DNA from: Anoxybacillus flavithermus
GTDB taxonomy: Bacteria > Bacillota > Bacilli > Bacillales > Anoxybacillaceae
NCBI RefSeq assembly: GCF_002742685.1
Contig: NZ_PEDM01000011.1
Span: 1 to 64,000, forward strand
Reading direction: 5' to 3'
Length of the DNA stretch: 64,000 nt
Below are positions 1 through 9,178 of this stretch, piece after piece. The position numbers were made by a program, and so were the translations under genes. Position 1 is the first letter of the stretch, and every line of letters starts with the position of its first letter. The notes below the pieces were generated by a model. That model had not been told where the DNA came from, made no database searches, and saw nothing but the letters and a program-made list of their open reading frames with translations.

Positions 1-36
1 ACCGTACGTACGGTGGTGTGAGAGGACGGAGGTTAA

Positions 37-186
37 TCACCTCCTCCTACTCGATTTCGTTTTTTCAATTTCAAGCAACTTTTGGATTAATATGTGCTGC
101 GGCATATGCATAATTTGTTCTAGCGGCATGTTTAATGCTTTCGCTAGCTTTTGGGCTGTCTCTAACGAAATGTTTAGAGGTCGCAT
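37..186 (-). CDS. yycC: YycC family small protein
   Basis: This 49-residue protein begins MRPLNISLETAQKLAKAL and contains MPLEQIMHMPQHIL, which I recognise as the conserved core of the YycC family of about 50 residues. Its function is unknown. The start is the ATG at 184-186, preceded on the minus strand by AAAGGAGTTGA. An ATG six bases upstream is in another frame. The C terminus is basic (SSRRR). It is divergent from the glycerophosphodiesterase gene. A GGAGG/CCTCC stem overlaps the stop codon but has no T tract. Confidence 0.82.
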   Translation of the reverse strand: MRPLNISLETAQKLAKALNMPLEQIMHMPQHILIQKLLEIEKTKSSRRR

Positions 187-241
187 ACATTCAACTCCTT
201 TCATATGTTAAGTATAAAACGTTTTTAAAGGTGGGAAAAGA

Positions 242-976
242 ATGACACATATTTTTGCTCATCGCGGTTCGGCCGGGACGCATCCAGAGAATACAATGGC
301 CTCGTTTATAGAAGCGGCACGTGTGCAAGCGGATGGAATTGAACTTGATGTACAACTTTCAAGAGACGGAGTCGTCGTCGTCATTCATGATGAAACAGTC
401 AATCGGACGACAGACGGAACAGGATGGGTTGGACAAATGACGTATCGGCAATTGCGAAAATTAAACGCCAACTATAAATTTAAACAATACGGATTTTGTC
501 CGATTCCGTCGTTACAAGAAGTGCTTGAGTGGGCACAACACACGTCGTTGCTTATTAATATAGAATTAAAAAACAATCTTGTACCTTACGAACGACTAGA
601 AGAAAAAACAATTGAACTTGTGGAGCAATATCGTTTAGCATCGCGCGTCATTTTTTCATCGTTTAACCATGAAAGTATGGCAACATGTCATCAATTAGCT
701 CCTCATATTGAAACAGCGCTACTATATATGGAAAAATTGCATCAGCCGTGGGATTATGCCCATACTTTACACGCTTTGGCGCTTCATCCGTATCATCGCG
801 CTGTAGATCGATTGTTTGTTGAAGCAGCTCATGCTAATCAATTGCTCATTCGTCCTTTTACAATCAATAAAGAAGAACAGATGAAAACGATGTTTCAATA
901 TGAAGTAGACGGCATATTTACCGATTTTCCAGAGAAAGCGCAAAACATACGTGAAAAAACGCTTCGATCACTTTGA
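242..976 (+). CDS. yqiK: Glycerophosphodiester phosphodiesterase
   Basis: Cytoplasmic metal-dependent enzyme of the GDPD family that hydrolyses glycerophosphodiesters to glycerol-3-phosphate and an alcohol. The family signature is clear: HRG at residues 7-9, the metal-binding ELDV near 34-37, and the second catalytic histidine in VVIHDETVNRTTDG near 48-61. The 244 residues match a single-domain cytoplasmic enzyme. There is no signal peptide. The ATG at 242 follows AAGGTGGG. The 3' end overlaps the convergent yqzF gene by 9 bases. In B. subtilis yqiK lies in the same neighbourhood as bkdR, which supports the symbol. Confidence 0.9.
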   Translation: MTHIFAHRGSAGTHPENTMASFIEAARVQADGIELDVQLSRDGVVVVIHDETVNRTTDGTGWVGQMTYRQLRKLNANYKFKQYGFCPIPSLQEVLEWAQHTSLLINIELKNNLVPYERLEEKTIELVEQYRLASRVIFSSFNHESMATCHQLAPHIETALLYMEKLHQPWDYAHTLHALALHPYHRAVDRLFVEAAHANQLLIRPFTINKEEQMKTMFQYEVDGIFTDFPEKAQNIREKTLRSL

Positions 977-1222
977 ATCGAAGCGTTTCTTTTTTTGAAA
1001 ACGTGGTTGCACTTTGTTTCGTTTTCGATCGCGGTGCAAAATAAATCCTGCAATAAAGCCGAGTCCGATGATAAAACAAAATAAACCGAGCAAAAATTGA
1101 ATGATAAGTGAAGGGATCGGTGCGTGTAAAATGCCAAACACCGTATCGCGCATCCATTTAATCCCTAGCGCTGCGATAAATCCTGGAATTAGTAAAATAA
1201 GTAGGGCGATCATTCGTTGCAT
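968..1222 (-). CDS. yqzF: DUF2627 membrane protein YqzF
   Basis: An 84-residue protein with two hydrophobic helices (about 3-21 and 38-62) and a basic C-terminal tail (HRDRKRNK...QKKKRF). It matches what I know of YqzF/DUF2627, small membrane proteins found next to bkdR in bacilli. The function is unknown. The start codon follows GGAAAGGG on the minus strand. The gene is divergent from bkdR, and its predicted promoter shares the -35 region with that of bkdR. Confidence 0.8.
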   Translation of the reverse strand: MQRMIALLILLIPGFIAALGIKWMRDTVFGILHAPIPSLIIQFLLGLFCFIIGLGFIAGFILHRDRKRNKVQPRFQKKKRFDSK

Positions 1223-1254
1223 AAAACAAAACCCTTTCCATTTGTTCTGTTTTC

Positions 1255-1282
1255 ATCATAAATGTTTTTGTTTGTTTGTCAA
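1255..1282 (-). promoter_or_regulatory. Predicted sigma-A promoter of yqzF
   Basis: On the minus strand, TTGACA (1277-1282), 16 bases, then TATGAT (1255-1260). The -35 box overlaps the -35 box of the divergent bkdR promoter almost completely, so the two promoters probably compete for RNA polymerase or a shared regulator. Confidence 0.65.
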
Positions 1283-1304
1283 GAAGAGAAAAACAATGTA
1301 TGAT
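1276..1304 (+). promoter_or_regulatory. Predicted sigma-A promoter of bkdR
   Basis: TTGTCA (1276-1281), 17 bases, TATGAT (1299-1304), so transcription should start near 1311. Immediately downstream lies TGCAAAAAATTGCAA (1314-1328), nearly identical to a box ahead of the bkd sigma-L promoter. A cre-like sequence (1304-1317, 12 of 14 consensus positions) overlaps the end of the -10 box. Confidence 0.65.
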
Positions 1305-1346
1305 GAAAGCGTCTGCAAAAAATTGCAAACGAACAGGTGATGGGGA

Positions 1347-3413
1347 ATGAAAAAAGTATTAATTGTTGGGGCAGGCAAAGGTGGAAGTGCGCTATTAAAA
1401 ATGTTTCATGAAACAAAACTGATGGATGTTGTAGCGGTTGTGGATCGAAACGACGATGCACCAGGGATAAAGGCTGCGCGTGACATGGGTATTCAGACGA
1501 GCAACCATTGGCGTGACGTGTTAACCGACGATATTGACGTCATTGTTGAAGTGACGGGAGACGACGACGTGTTTGCTACGTTGCGTAAAGCAAGTGCTGC
1601 GCATACGGTCGTTATCCCTGGCGATATTGCTTACATTATTGCGCAACTTGTCGAAGAAAAAGAACAACTCATTGCTACGTTAAAAACAGCGACAACGAAA
1701 CATGATTTAATTTTTCATTCTACGCATGACGGAATGATCGTCATTGACGAACGTGGTTTTGTCACTCATATGAATCCGAGCGCAGAAAAAATGATTGGAA
1801 AAAGAAAAAAAGAAGTCATTGGTACGCATATTTTGCGTGTTATTCCAGCTAGCGGATTGCCGCGTGTATTACAAACGAGAGAAGTTGAGTTGAATCAAGA
1901 ATTAATATTAGAAAACGGAAAAAAAATGATTACGACACGCATCCCGCTTATTGATGAAACTGGAAAATTGTTTGGCGCTTTTGCGGTATTCAAAGATATT
2001 ACAGAAGTTGTTCATTTGGCGGAAGAAGTAACAAATTTAAAAGAAATTCGCACGATGTTAGAAGCGATTATTCACTCTTCAGAAGAAGCGATTTCCGTTG
2101 TTGATGAATACGGTAACGGTATTTTAATTAATCCAGCATATACAAAGTTAACGGGTTTATCAGAAGAAGAAGTGATCGGAAAACCGGCGACAGCGGACAT
2201 TTCTGAAGGGGAAAGCATGCATATGAAAGTGTTAAAAACACGACGACCGGTCAGAGGTGTGCGCATGAAAGTCGGTCCGAAAAAGCGCGATGTTGTCGTG
2301 AATGTTGCTCCAATTATCGTTGATGGCATGTTAAAAGGAAGTGTTGGTGTCATTCACGATGTTTCAGAAATTGAACAATTAACTTCTGAGTTGCAACGTG
2401 CTCGTCAAATTATTCGTACGTTAGAGGCGAAATATTCCTTTGACGACATTGTCGGCACGTCAGAAGAGATGATGTTAGCGATTGAACAGGCGAAATTGGC
2501 AGCTAAAACTCCAGCAACGATTTTGCTTCGCGGTGAATCGGGAACAGGGAAAGAATTGTTTGCTCACGCTATTCATAATGCGAGTGATCGAAAATATCAT
2601 AAATTTGTTCGTGTAAACTGCGCCGCCATTTCCGAATCGTTGCTTGAAAGTGAATTGTTCGGCTACGAGGAAGGAGCGTTCTCAGGCGCAAGACGCGGAG
2701 GGAAAAAAGGATTGTTTGAAGAAGCGAACAACGGAAGCATTTTTTTAGATGAGATTGGCGAATTATCCGCCAATATGCAAGCCAAATTGTTGCGTGTGTT
2801 ACAAGAAAAAGAAATTGTGCGCGTCGGTGGCACGAAGCCTATTCCAATTAATGTGCGCGTCATTGCTGCGACGAATGTTCACTTGGAAAAAGCGATTGCC
2901 GACGGGACATTTCGTGAAGACTTATATTATCGACTCAATCGCATGCCGATTTACATTCCTCCGTTGCGTGCACGAAAGCAAGATATTCCTGCGTTATGTG
3001 AACGGCTCATACAAAAACTAAATCAAGATTACGGGCGCAATGTGGAGGGAATTACGGATGATGCCCTTGCTTATTTACTATCGTACGATTGGCCGGGAAA
3101 TGTACGTGAACTAGAAAACGTACTAGGACGCGCGATGATTTTTATGAAATATAATGAAGTGGTCATTGAACGGAAGCATATTTCATTGTTGCACAAATCG
3201 AAAGAGCCAGAACATCTTTCGTCCTCTGAATTGCTTTATGGGCATAAACCGCTAAACGAGCTCGTGGAGCAATACGAAGCGAAAGTCATTGAGAACGTTT
3301 TGCAAGCGTGCCAAGGAAATAAAACCGCAGCTGCCAAACAACTAGGCATTTCGATTCGAAATTTATACTACAAGCTTGAAAAGTATGGACTTGATAAAAA
3401 AAGCATGCAATAA
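1347..3413 (+). CDS. bkdR: Sigma-L-dependent activator of the bkd operon
   Basis: Bacterial enhancer-binding protein that activates the branched-chain keto-acid operon with sigma-L. Of 688 residues, the N terminus looks like a nucleotide-binding fold ([14 protein letters not shown], 5-18). Two PAS-like segments follow (about 120-230 and 235-350), then the AAA+ domain with Walker A GESGTGKE near 400 and the sigma-54 contact loop near 442. The C terminus is a Fis-type helix-turn-helix ([19 protein letters not shown]). The contact loop reads GAFSGA rather than the usual GAFTGA, a conservative Thr-to-Ser change. Length and order match B. subtilis BkdR (YqiR), and the target operon follows directly. 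What the N-terminal domain and PAS domains sense is not visible. Confidence 0.94.
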   Translation: MKKVLIVGAGKGGSALLKMFHETKLMDVVAVVDRNDDAPGIKAARDMGIQTSNHWRDVLTDDIDVIVEVTGDDDVFATLRKASAAHTVVIPGDIAYIIAQLVEEKEQLIATLKTATTKHDLIFHSTHDGMIVIDERGFVTHMNPSAEKMIGKRKKEVIGTHILRVIPASGLPRVLQTREVELNQELILENGKKMITTRIPLIDETGKLFGAFAVFKDITEVVHLAEEVTNLKEIRTMLEAIIHSSEEAISVVDEYGNGILINPAYTKLTGLSEEEVIGKPATADISEGESMHMKVLKTRRPVRGVRMKVGPKKRDVVVNVAPIIVDGMLKGSVGVIHDVSEIEQLTSELQRARQIIRTLEAKYSFDDIVGTSEEMMLAIEQAKLAAKTPATILLRGESGTGKELFAHAIHNASDRKYHKFVRVNCAAISESLLESELFGYEEGAFSGARRGGKKGLFEEANNGSIFLDEIGELSANMQAKLLRVLQEKEIVRVGGTKPIPINVRVIAATNVHLEKAIADGTFREDLYYRLNRMPIYIPPLRARKQDIPALCERLIQKLNQDYGRNVEGITDDALAYLLSYDWPGNVRELENVLGRAMIFMKYNEVVIERKHISLLHKSKEPEHLSSSELLYGHKPLNELVEQYEAKVIENVLQACQGNKTAAAKQLGISIRNLYYKLEKYGLDKKSMQ

Positions 3414-3424
3414 TGTTCATAGTA

Positions 3425-3439
3425 TGCAAAAAGTTGCAA
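3425..3439. promoter_or_regulatory. Candidate BkdR upstream activator site
   Basis: TGCAAAAAGTTGCAA lies about 40 bases upstream of the sigma-L promoter and differs at one position from the box at 1314-1328 in the bkdR leader. The repeat in two BkdR-linked places suggests a binding site. This is inferred from sequence only. Confidence 0.45.
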
Positions 3440-3480
3440 CGAAAAAGAAATAAAATAAAGCGTTTTCAATAACAAAAAAG

Positions 3481-3497
3481 TTGGCATGGTTTTTGCA
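3481..3497 (+). promoter_or_regulatory. Sigma-L (sigma-54) promoter of bkd operon
   Basis: TTGGCATGGTTTTTGCA carries the -24 GG (3483-3484) and -12 GC (3495-3496) with exactly 10 bases between them, as sigma-54 promoters require. It sits between bkdR and ptb. A cre-like motif (3455-3468, ATAAAGCGTTTTCA, 12 of 14 positions) lies just upstream. Confidence 0.9.
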
Positions 3498-3540
3498 AGA
3501 ATAAAAGGTGACGAAAAAACAAAGGGGTTGAGCAGATGAG

Positions 3541-4443
3541 ATGAAGCTACAATCGTTAATCACCAAAGCAACCCAATTTCCTGAAGCAACCGTAGCTGTT
3601 GCGGCAGCTGAAGACGAAGAGGTGTTAAAAGCAGTCGCACAAGCGTTACAAGCAGGATTCGGGCGATTTATTTTATATGGCGATGAATCCGTTTTATCAC
3701 GCCTCGTTGCTGAATATGTACAGGAAGCAAATGACGATGTGATTCGTATTGTTCATGCTTCGACAAACGAAGAAGCAGCCCACATGGCTGTGAAAGCGGT
3801 GCACGAAAAAGAAGCAAGCGTCTTAATGAAAGGGAACGTACCGACAGCAACCATTTTAAAAGCGGTGCTAAATAAAGAGTATGGGCTGCGCACAGGCCGT
3901 GTCTTATCGCATGTTGCTGTATTTGATGTACCGTATTATGAACGCCCAATTCTCGTCACTGACGCAGCGATGAATATCGCACCTGATTTACAACAAAAAA
4001 CAGAAATTATTATGAACGCAGTACAAGTGGCGAAAGCGATTGGCATTCATACACCGAAAGTTGCGCCGCTCGCCGCTGTTGAAGTTGTGAATCCAGCGAT
4101 GCCAGCTACGATTGATGCAGCAGCGTTGTCGCTCATGAATCAACGCGGACAGCTAAAAGATTGCATCGTCGATGGCCCGCTCGCTTTAGATAATGCCATT
4201 TCCGTTGAATCAGCCCAACATAAAGGCATTCAAAGTTCGGTAGCAGGACATGCTGATATTTTAGTTGTACCGAACATTGAAACGGGAAATGTGCTATATA
4301 AGTCGCTCGTTTATTTTGCCCGCGCGCAAGTAGGAGCGATCATTGCTGGCGCGAAAGCACCAATTGTATTAACATCGCGCGCGGATTCAGCAGAAAGTAA
4401 ATTGTATTCACTAGCATTAGCCATTTGTGCAACGAACGAATAA
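3541..4443 (+). CDS. ptb: Phosphate butyryltransferase
   Basis: Cytoplasmic enzyme that exchanges the CoA of branched acyl-CoA or butyryl-CoA for phosphate, giving the acyl-phosphate used by butyrate kinase. The 300 residues show the phosphate acyltransferase fold, including [17 protein letters not shown] and [17 protein letters not shown]. It is the first gene of the operon. The ATG at 3541 follows AAAGGGG. An ATG five bases earlier is out of frame and stops after two codons. It was formerly called yqiS in B. subtilis. Confidence 0.93.
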   Translation: MKLQSLITKATQFPEATVAVAAAEDEEVLKAVAQALQAGFGRFILYGDESVLSRLVAEYVQEANDDVIRIVHASTNEEAAHMAVKAVHEKEASVLMKGNVPTATILKAVLNKEYGLRTGRVLSHVAVFDVPYYERPILVTDAAMNIAPDLQQKTEIIMNAVQVAKAIGIHTPKVAPLAAVEVVNPAMPATIDAAALSLMNQRGQLKDCIVDGPLALDNAISVESAQHKGIQSSVAGHADILVVPNIETGNVLYKSLVYFARAQVGAIIAGAKAPIVLTSRADSAESKLYSLALAICATNE

Positions 4444-4459
4444 CAAGGGGGAACGAACG

Positions 4460-5563
4460 ATGGAGATTTTTAAATATATGGAGCAATACGACTATGAGCA
4501 ATTAGTATTTTGCCAAGATAAAGAATCAGGATTGAAAGCGATTATCGCTATTCATGATACAACGCTTGGACCAGCATTAGGCGGCACGCGCATGTGGATG
4601 TATGAATCTGAAGATGCAGCGATTGAAGATGCGCTCCGTTTAGCGCGTGGGATGACGTATAAAAACGCAGCAGCTGGGTTAAATCTTGGCGGTGGAAAAG
4701 CGGTCATCATTGGGGATCCGCGGAAAGATAAAAACGAAGCGATGTTCCGTGCGTTCGGTCGCTTTATTCAAGGATTAAACGGTCGCTACATTACAGCGGA
4801 GGACGTTGGTACAACCGTCGCTGATATGGATATTATTTACGAAGAAACAGACTATGTCACAGGGATTTCACCAGCATTCGGTTCGTCTGGAAATCCTTCT
4901 CCGGTTACTGCGTACGGCGTTTATCGTGGCATGAAAGCAGCAGCGAAAGAGGCTTTCGGTAGCGATTCACTTGAAGGAAAAGTGATCGCGGTACAAGGAG
5001 TCGGTAATGTCGCTTACAATTTATGCCGTCATCTTCATGAAGAAGGAGCGAAGCTTATCGTTACAGACATTAATAAAGAAGCGGTGCAACGCGTTGTTGA
5101 AGAGTTTGGCGCACAAGCCGTTGACCCAAACGATATTTACAGCGTAGACTGCGACATTTTTGCTCCGTGTGCCCTTGGTGGAATTATTAATGATCAAACA
5201 ATTCCGCAATTGAAAGCAAAAGTCATTGCAGGCGCTGCGAACAACCAATTGCGCGAAGCAAGACATGGCGACATCATTCATGAAATGGGTATCGTTTATG
5301 CGCCAGACTATGTGATTAACGCGGGCGGTGTCATTAACGTAGCGGATGAGCTATACGGATATAACCGCGAACGCGCGATGAAAAAAGTTGAACAAATTTA
5401 TAATAATATTGAAAAAGTTATCGAAATTGCGAAACGTGACGGCATTCCAACATACCAAGCAGCAGACCGTCTAGCTGAGGAGCGCATTGCAAAAATGCGT
5501 CAATCACGGAGCCAGTTCTTACAAAACGGTCAACACATTTTAAGCCGTCGTCGTACGCGCTAA
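4460..5563 (+). CDS. bcd: Leucine/branched-chain amino acid dehydrogenase
   Basis: NAD-dependent oxidative deamination of Leu, Val and Ile to branched-chain 2-keto acids, the step feeding the keto-acid dehydrogenase encoded downstream. The 367 residues include the substrate-binding [10 protein letters not shown], the lysine-containing [16 protein letters not shown], and a Rossmann motif [11 protein letters not shown]. The chosen ATG ([10 protein letters not shown]) follows AAGGGGGAACG. A longer reading starting at 4427 overlaps ptb and adds 11 residues with no family similarity. It is the second operon gene, 16 bases after ptb. Confidence 0.95.
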   Translation: MEIFKYMEQYDYEQLVFCQDKESGLKAIIAIHDTTLGPALGGTRMWMYESEDAAIEDALRLARGMTYKNAAAGLNLGGGKAVIIGDPRKDKNEAMFRAFGRFIQGLNGRYITAEDVGTTVADMDIIYEETDYVTGISPAFGSSGNPSPVTAYGVYRGMKAAAKEAFGSDSLEGKVIAVQGVGNVAYNLCRHLHEEGAKLIVTDINKEAVQRVVEEFGAQAVDPNDIYSVDCDIFAPCALGGIINDQTIPQLKAKVIAGAANNQLREARHGDIIHEMGIVYAPDYVINAGGVINVADELYGYNRERAMKKVEQIYNNIEKVIEIAKRDGIPTYQAADRLAEERIAKMRQSRSQFLQNGQHILSRRRTR

Positions 5564-5573
5564 ACATATGTAA

Positions 5574-5601
5574 CGAAGCGAGGACGTCCGTTCTCGCTTC
5601 G
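5574..5601 (+). other. Intra-operon hairpin between bcd and buk
   Basis: Perfect 9-bp inverted repeat CGAAGCGAG (5574-5582) and CTCGCTTCG (5593-5601) with a 10-base loop. No T tract follows, so it is unlikely to be an efficient terminator. It could set differential mRNA stability or partial attenuation. Confidence 0.6.
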
Positions 5602-5628
5602 TCGATGATAAAAATGGAGGGTTACACA

Positions 5629-6729
5629 TTGCAAGAACATTCATTTCGCATCTTAGTCATTAATCCGGGATCGACGTCAACGAAAATTGGCGTTTTTCAT
5701 AATGAACGCTCCATTTTCGAAAAAACGATTCGCCATGATACAGAGGCGTTACGAGCGTATAAAAAAATTATTGACCAATACGAATTTCGCAAACAAACGA
5801 TTTTAGAAACGCTTGATCATGAAGGTATTAATATTTCTAAGCTCGACGCGGTATGCGGACGCGGTGGCTTACTTCGTCCAATTGAAGGTGGCACATACGC
5901 TGTTAATGAGATGATGCTGCAAGATTTGAAACGCGGCTATTCCGGTCAGCATGCTTCAAATCTTGGTGGGATTTTGGCGCATGAAATTGCTTCCGCATTA
6001 AACATTCCTGCATTTATTGTCGACCCAGTCGTTGTAGACGAACTTGATCCGATCGCTCGCATTTCTGGTTTTTCGTTAATCGAGCGTCGCAGCATTTTCC
6101 ATGCATTAAATCAAAAAGCGGTCGCTCGTCGCGTCGCCAAACAGATGGGAAAAGCGTATGAAGAAGTCAATTTCATCGTTGCACATATGGGCGGAGGTAT
6201 TACAGTCGGTGCACATAAGTGCGGGCGTGTCATTGATGTCAACAACGGATTGGACGGAGAAGGTCCGTTTAGCCCGGAGCGTGCTGGGACCGTGCCAGCA
6301 GGTGACCTCGTTTCTCTCTGTTTCTCTGGTGAATATTATCGCGAAGAAGTGATGCGCATGCTCGTTGGAGGAGGAGGTCTTGTTGGGTATTTAGGAACGA
6401 ATGATGCGGTGAAAGTTGAAAAAATGATTGAAAATGGTGATGAAAAAGCGAAACTCGTTTATAGCGCGATGGCATACCAAGTAGCGAAAGAAATTGGAGC
6501 AGCAAGCGCTGTGTTAGCTGGAAAAGTTGACGCCATCATTTTAACGGGCGGTTTAGCATACGGAAAACAGTTTGTGAAAGAAATTGCTGATCGGGTACAA
6601 TGGATTGCCGATGTCATCGTGCAACCAGGGGAAAATGAATTGCAGGCACTTGCTGAAGGGGCACTTCGCGTGTTGCGTGGAGAAGAAGAAGCGAAACAAT
6701 ATCCACAAGCGGTCAAAACAACAGTTTAA
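5629..6729 (+). CDS. buk: Butyrate kinase
   Basis: Acetokinase-family enzyme converting the acyl-phosphate made by Ptb to the free acid with ATP formation. The phosphate-binding motif [16 protein letters not shown] begins about 6 residues in, and the ATP-site [13 protein letters not shown] and GDGV-like segments follow. I choose the TTG at 5629 because GGAGGG (5616-5621) lies at correct distance. The in-frame ATG at 5605 has no ribosome site. This gives 366 residues, the usual length. It is the third operon gene, separated from bcd by the hairpin region. Confidence 0.93.
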   Translation: MQEHSFRILVINPGSTSTKIGVFHNERSIFEKTIRHDTEALRAYKKIIDQYEFRKQTILETLDHEGINISKLDAVCGRGGLLRPIEGGTYAVNEMMLQDLKRGYSGQHASNLGGILAHEIASALNIPAFIVDPVVVDELDPIARISGFSLIERRSIFHALNQKAVARRVAKQMGKAYEEVNFIVAHMGGGITVGAHKCGRVIDVNNGLDGEGPFSPERAGTVPAGDLVSLCFSGEYYREEVMRMLVGGGGLVGYLGTNDAVKVEKMIENGDEKAKLVYSAMAYQVAKEIGAASAVLAGKVDAIILTGGLAYGKQFVKEIADRVQWIADVIVQPGENELQALAEGALRVLRGEEEAKQYPQAVKTTV

Positions 6730-6741
6730 GGGGATGAAACG

Positions 6742-8163
6742 ATGGCTAAAGAGTACGATGTCGTGATACTTGGCGGTGGAACGGGCGGATATGTTGCCGC
6801 CATTCGTGCGGCCCAACTCGGTTTAAAAACAGCGGTTGTTGAAAAAGGAAAGCTTGGGGGAACGTGTTTGCATGCAGGATGTATCCCGAGCAAAGCGTTA
6901 TTGCGCAGCGCAGAAGTATATGCTCAAACGAAACAAAGCGAAACGTTTGGCGTGTTTGCTAGGGAAGTGCGTTTAGATTTTGCTCAAGTACAAGCGCGCA
7001 AACAGTCGATCATTGATCAACTGCATAAAGGGATCCACATGTTAATGAAAAAAGGAAAAATCGATGTGTATGAAGGAACGGGACGTATTTTAGGTCCATC
7101 CATTTTTTCACCAATGCCGGGAACGATCTCTGTTGAGATGAATGACGGAACAGAAAATGAAATGCTTGTACCAAAATACGTTGTCATCGCAACAGGATCT
7201 CGCCCGCGCACGTTACCGGGGTTAACGATTGATGGACAATTCGTTATGACGTCAGATGAAGCGTTGCGCATGGAAACGTTGCCAGCTTCCATTATCATCG
7301 TCGGTGGCGGAGTCATCGGAATTGAATGGGCATCGATGTTAAACGATTTTGGTGTAGATGTCACGGTCGTTGAATATGCCGATCGCATTTTACCAACGGA
7401 AGATCGCGACGTATCAAAAGAAATTGAAAAAATATTAAAACAACGTGGCGTACGCATTGTTACAAAAGCGAAAGTGTTACCGGAAACGCTCATTGTTGAA
7501 AATGGTGTACGCATTCAAGCAGAGGCCAATGGACAAAACGAAACGTTTACAGCTGAAAAAATGCTCGTTTCTGTCGGACGTCAAGCAAACGTTGAAGGAA
7601 TCGGATTGGAAAACACCGATATTGTTATTGAAAAAGGATTTATTCAAACAAACGAGTATTATCAAACGAGAGAAAAACATATTTACGCGATTGGCGATGT
7701 GATCGGTGGTTTACAACTTGCCCATGTTGCTTCACATGAGGGAATCATCGCGATTGAACATCTTGCTGGAAATACTGTTTATCCACTCGATTATACGATG
7801 GTGCCAAAATGTATTTACAGTCGTCCTGAAGCGGCAAGCGTTGGTTTAACAGAAGAAGAAGCGAAAACAAAAGGATATGACGTGAAAGTCGGCAAATTTC
7901 CGTTTAAAGCGATCGGCAAAGCGCTTGTGTACGGGGAAGCTGAAGGGTTTGTAAAAATCGTCGCCGATGCAAAAACAGATGATGTACTCGGTGTGCATAT
8001 GGTTGGCCCACATGTAACGGATATGATTTCTGAAGCTGGATTAGCGCGTGTGCTCAATGCAACACCTTGGGAAATTGCCCACACGATTCATCCGCATCCG
8101 ACGCTGTCAGAAGCGATGATGGAAGCGGCGCTTGCTGTTGACGGAAAAGCGATTCATTTTTAA
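6742..8163 (+). CDS. lpdV: Dihydrolipoamide dehydrogenase E3
   Basis: FAD disulfide oxidoreductase that reoxidises the lipoyl group of the branched-chain keto-acid dehydrogenase, using NAD. The FAD motif GGGTGGYVAA, redox-active GGTCLHAGCIPSK (two Cys five apart), NAD-binding IIVGGGVIGIEWAS and C-terminal HPHPTLSE with the active-site base are all present. The 473 residues are normal for the family. The ATG follows AAGGGGATG. It lies in the bkd operon, so it is the dedicated E3 rather than that of pyruvate dehydrogenase. Confidence 0.95.
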   Translation: MAKEYDVVILGGGTGGYVAAIRAAQLGLKTAVVEKGKLGGTCLHAGCIPSKALLRSAEVYAQTKQSETFGVFAREVRLDFAQVQARKQSIIDQLHKGIHMLMKKGKIDVYEGTGRILGPSIFSPMPGTISVEMNDGTENEMLVPKYVVIATGSRPRTLPGLTIDGQFVMTSDEALRMETLPASIIIVGGGVIGIEWASMLNDFGVDVTVVEYADRILPTEDRDVSKEIEKILKQRGVRIVTKAKVLPETLIVENGVRIQAEANGQNETFTAEKMLVSVGRQANVEGIGLENTDIVIEKGFIQTNEYYQTREKHIYAIGDVIGGLQLAHVASHEGIIAIEHLAGNTVYPLDYTMVPKCIYSRPEAASVGLTEEEAKTKGYDVKVGKFPFKAIGKALVYGEAEGFVKIVADAKTDDVLGVHMVGPHVTDMISEAGLARVLNATPWEIAHTIHPHPTLSEAMMEAALAVDGKAIHF

Positions 8164-8177
8164 AGGAGGAATGAATG

Positions 8178-9176
8178 ATGGCGGAAAATCGTCATAAACA
8201 ACTCGGTTTAAGCGATGAAACCGTTTTACAAATGTATGAAACGATGGTGTTAGCGCGTAAAATTGACGAGCGGATGTGGTTGTTAAACCGTGCAGGTAAA
8301 ATTCCGTTCGTTATCTCTTGCCAAGGACAAGAAGCGGCGCAAGTAGGAGCGGCATTCGCTTTAGATCGCACGAAAGATTACGTCTTGCCTTATTATCGTG
8401 ACATGGGTGTTGTATTAACGTTCGGTATGACACCGACAGAATTGATGCTTTCAGCATTTGCGAAAGCGGAAGATCCAAACTCTGGCGGTCGCCAAATGCC
8501 AGGGCATTTCGGGAAAAAGAAAAACCGAATCGTCACAGGTTCTTCCCCTGTTACAACACAAGTGCCGCATGCGGTTGGCATTGCGTTAGCAGCAAAAACG
8601 GAGAAAAAAGATTTCGTATCGTTCGTTACATTTGGAGAAGGGTCTTCGAACCAAGGTGACTTCCACGAAGGAGCAAACTTTGCAGGCGTTCATAAGCTGC
8701 CGGTCATCTTTATGTGCGAAAACAATAAATATGCCATCTCTGTTCCAATTGAAAAACAATTAGCATGCGAAAAAGTGTCAGACCGTGCGATCGGCTATGG
8801 CATGCCAGGATATACAGTAGACGGTACAGATCCGCTTGAAGTATATCGCGTCGTAAAAGAAGCAGCAGATCGTGCGCGCCGTGGTGAAGGACCAACATTA
8901 ATTGAAACGGTTGCTTATCGTTTAACAGCGCATTCATCAGACGATGACGATCGTGCATATCGTACGCCAGAAGAAATTGCAGAAGCAAAATCAAAAGATC
9001 CAATTTATTTATTTGCGAACTACTTAAAAGAAGTAGGCGTATTAACGGATGAGCTGGAAAAAGAAATTGTTGATCGTGCGATGAAACAAGTGAACGAAGC
9101 GACAGACTACGCAGAAAAAGCACCATATGCACAACCAGAACATGCGTTGAAATACGTGTACGCAGAGGAGGAATAA
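8178..9176 (+). CDS. bkdAA: Branched-chain keto-acid dehydrogenase E1 alpha
   Basis: Thiamine-diphosphate-dependent decarboxylase alpha chain. The TPP motif region is visible as GEGSSNQGDFHEGANFA with NNKYAISVP after it, and the phosphorylation-loop equivalent near YRLTAHSSDDDD. The second of two adjacent ATGs (8178, MAENRHKQLGL) is placed 7 bases after AAAGGAGG and matches the start of B. subtilis BkdAA. Length is 332 residues. It pairs with BkdAB in an alpha2-beta2 E1. Confidence 0.95.
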   Translation: MAENRHKQLGLSDETVLQMYETMVLARKIDERMWLLNRAGKIPFVISCQGQEAAQVGAAFALDRTKDYVLPYYRDMGVVLTFGMTPTELMLSAFAKAEDPNSGGRQMPGHFGKKKNRIVTGSSPVTTQVPHAVGIALAAKTEKKDFVSFVTFGEGSSNQGDFHEGANFAGVHKLPVIFMCENNKYAISVPIEKQLACEKVSDRAIGYGMPGYTVDGTDPLEVYRVVKEAADRARRGEGPTLIETVAYRLTAHSSDDDDRAYRTPEEIAEAKSKDPIYLFANYLKEVGVLTDELEKEIVDRAMKQVNEATDYAEKAPYAQPEHALKYVYAEEE

Positions 9177-9178
9177 AC

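Noticed and set aside
2-13. Palindrome CCGTACGTACGG at the window edge
   Set aside because: A perfect 12-base palindrome, but with no second copy seen and cut by the window start. Too little context.
2663-2863. Damaged activator loop in BkdR (GAFSGA)
   Set aside because: Ser for Thr is conservative and the rest of the AAA+ domain is intact, so loss of function is not supported.
7017-7514. 165-residue minus-strand frame inside lpdV
   Set aside because: Shadow of a highly expressed gene; Thr/Ser/Met-rich composition is typical of antisense reads.
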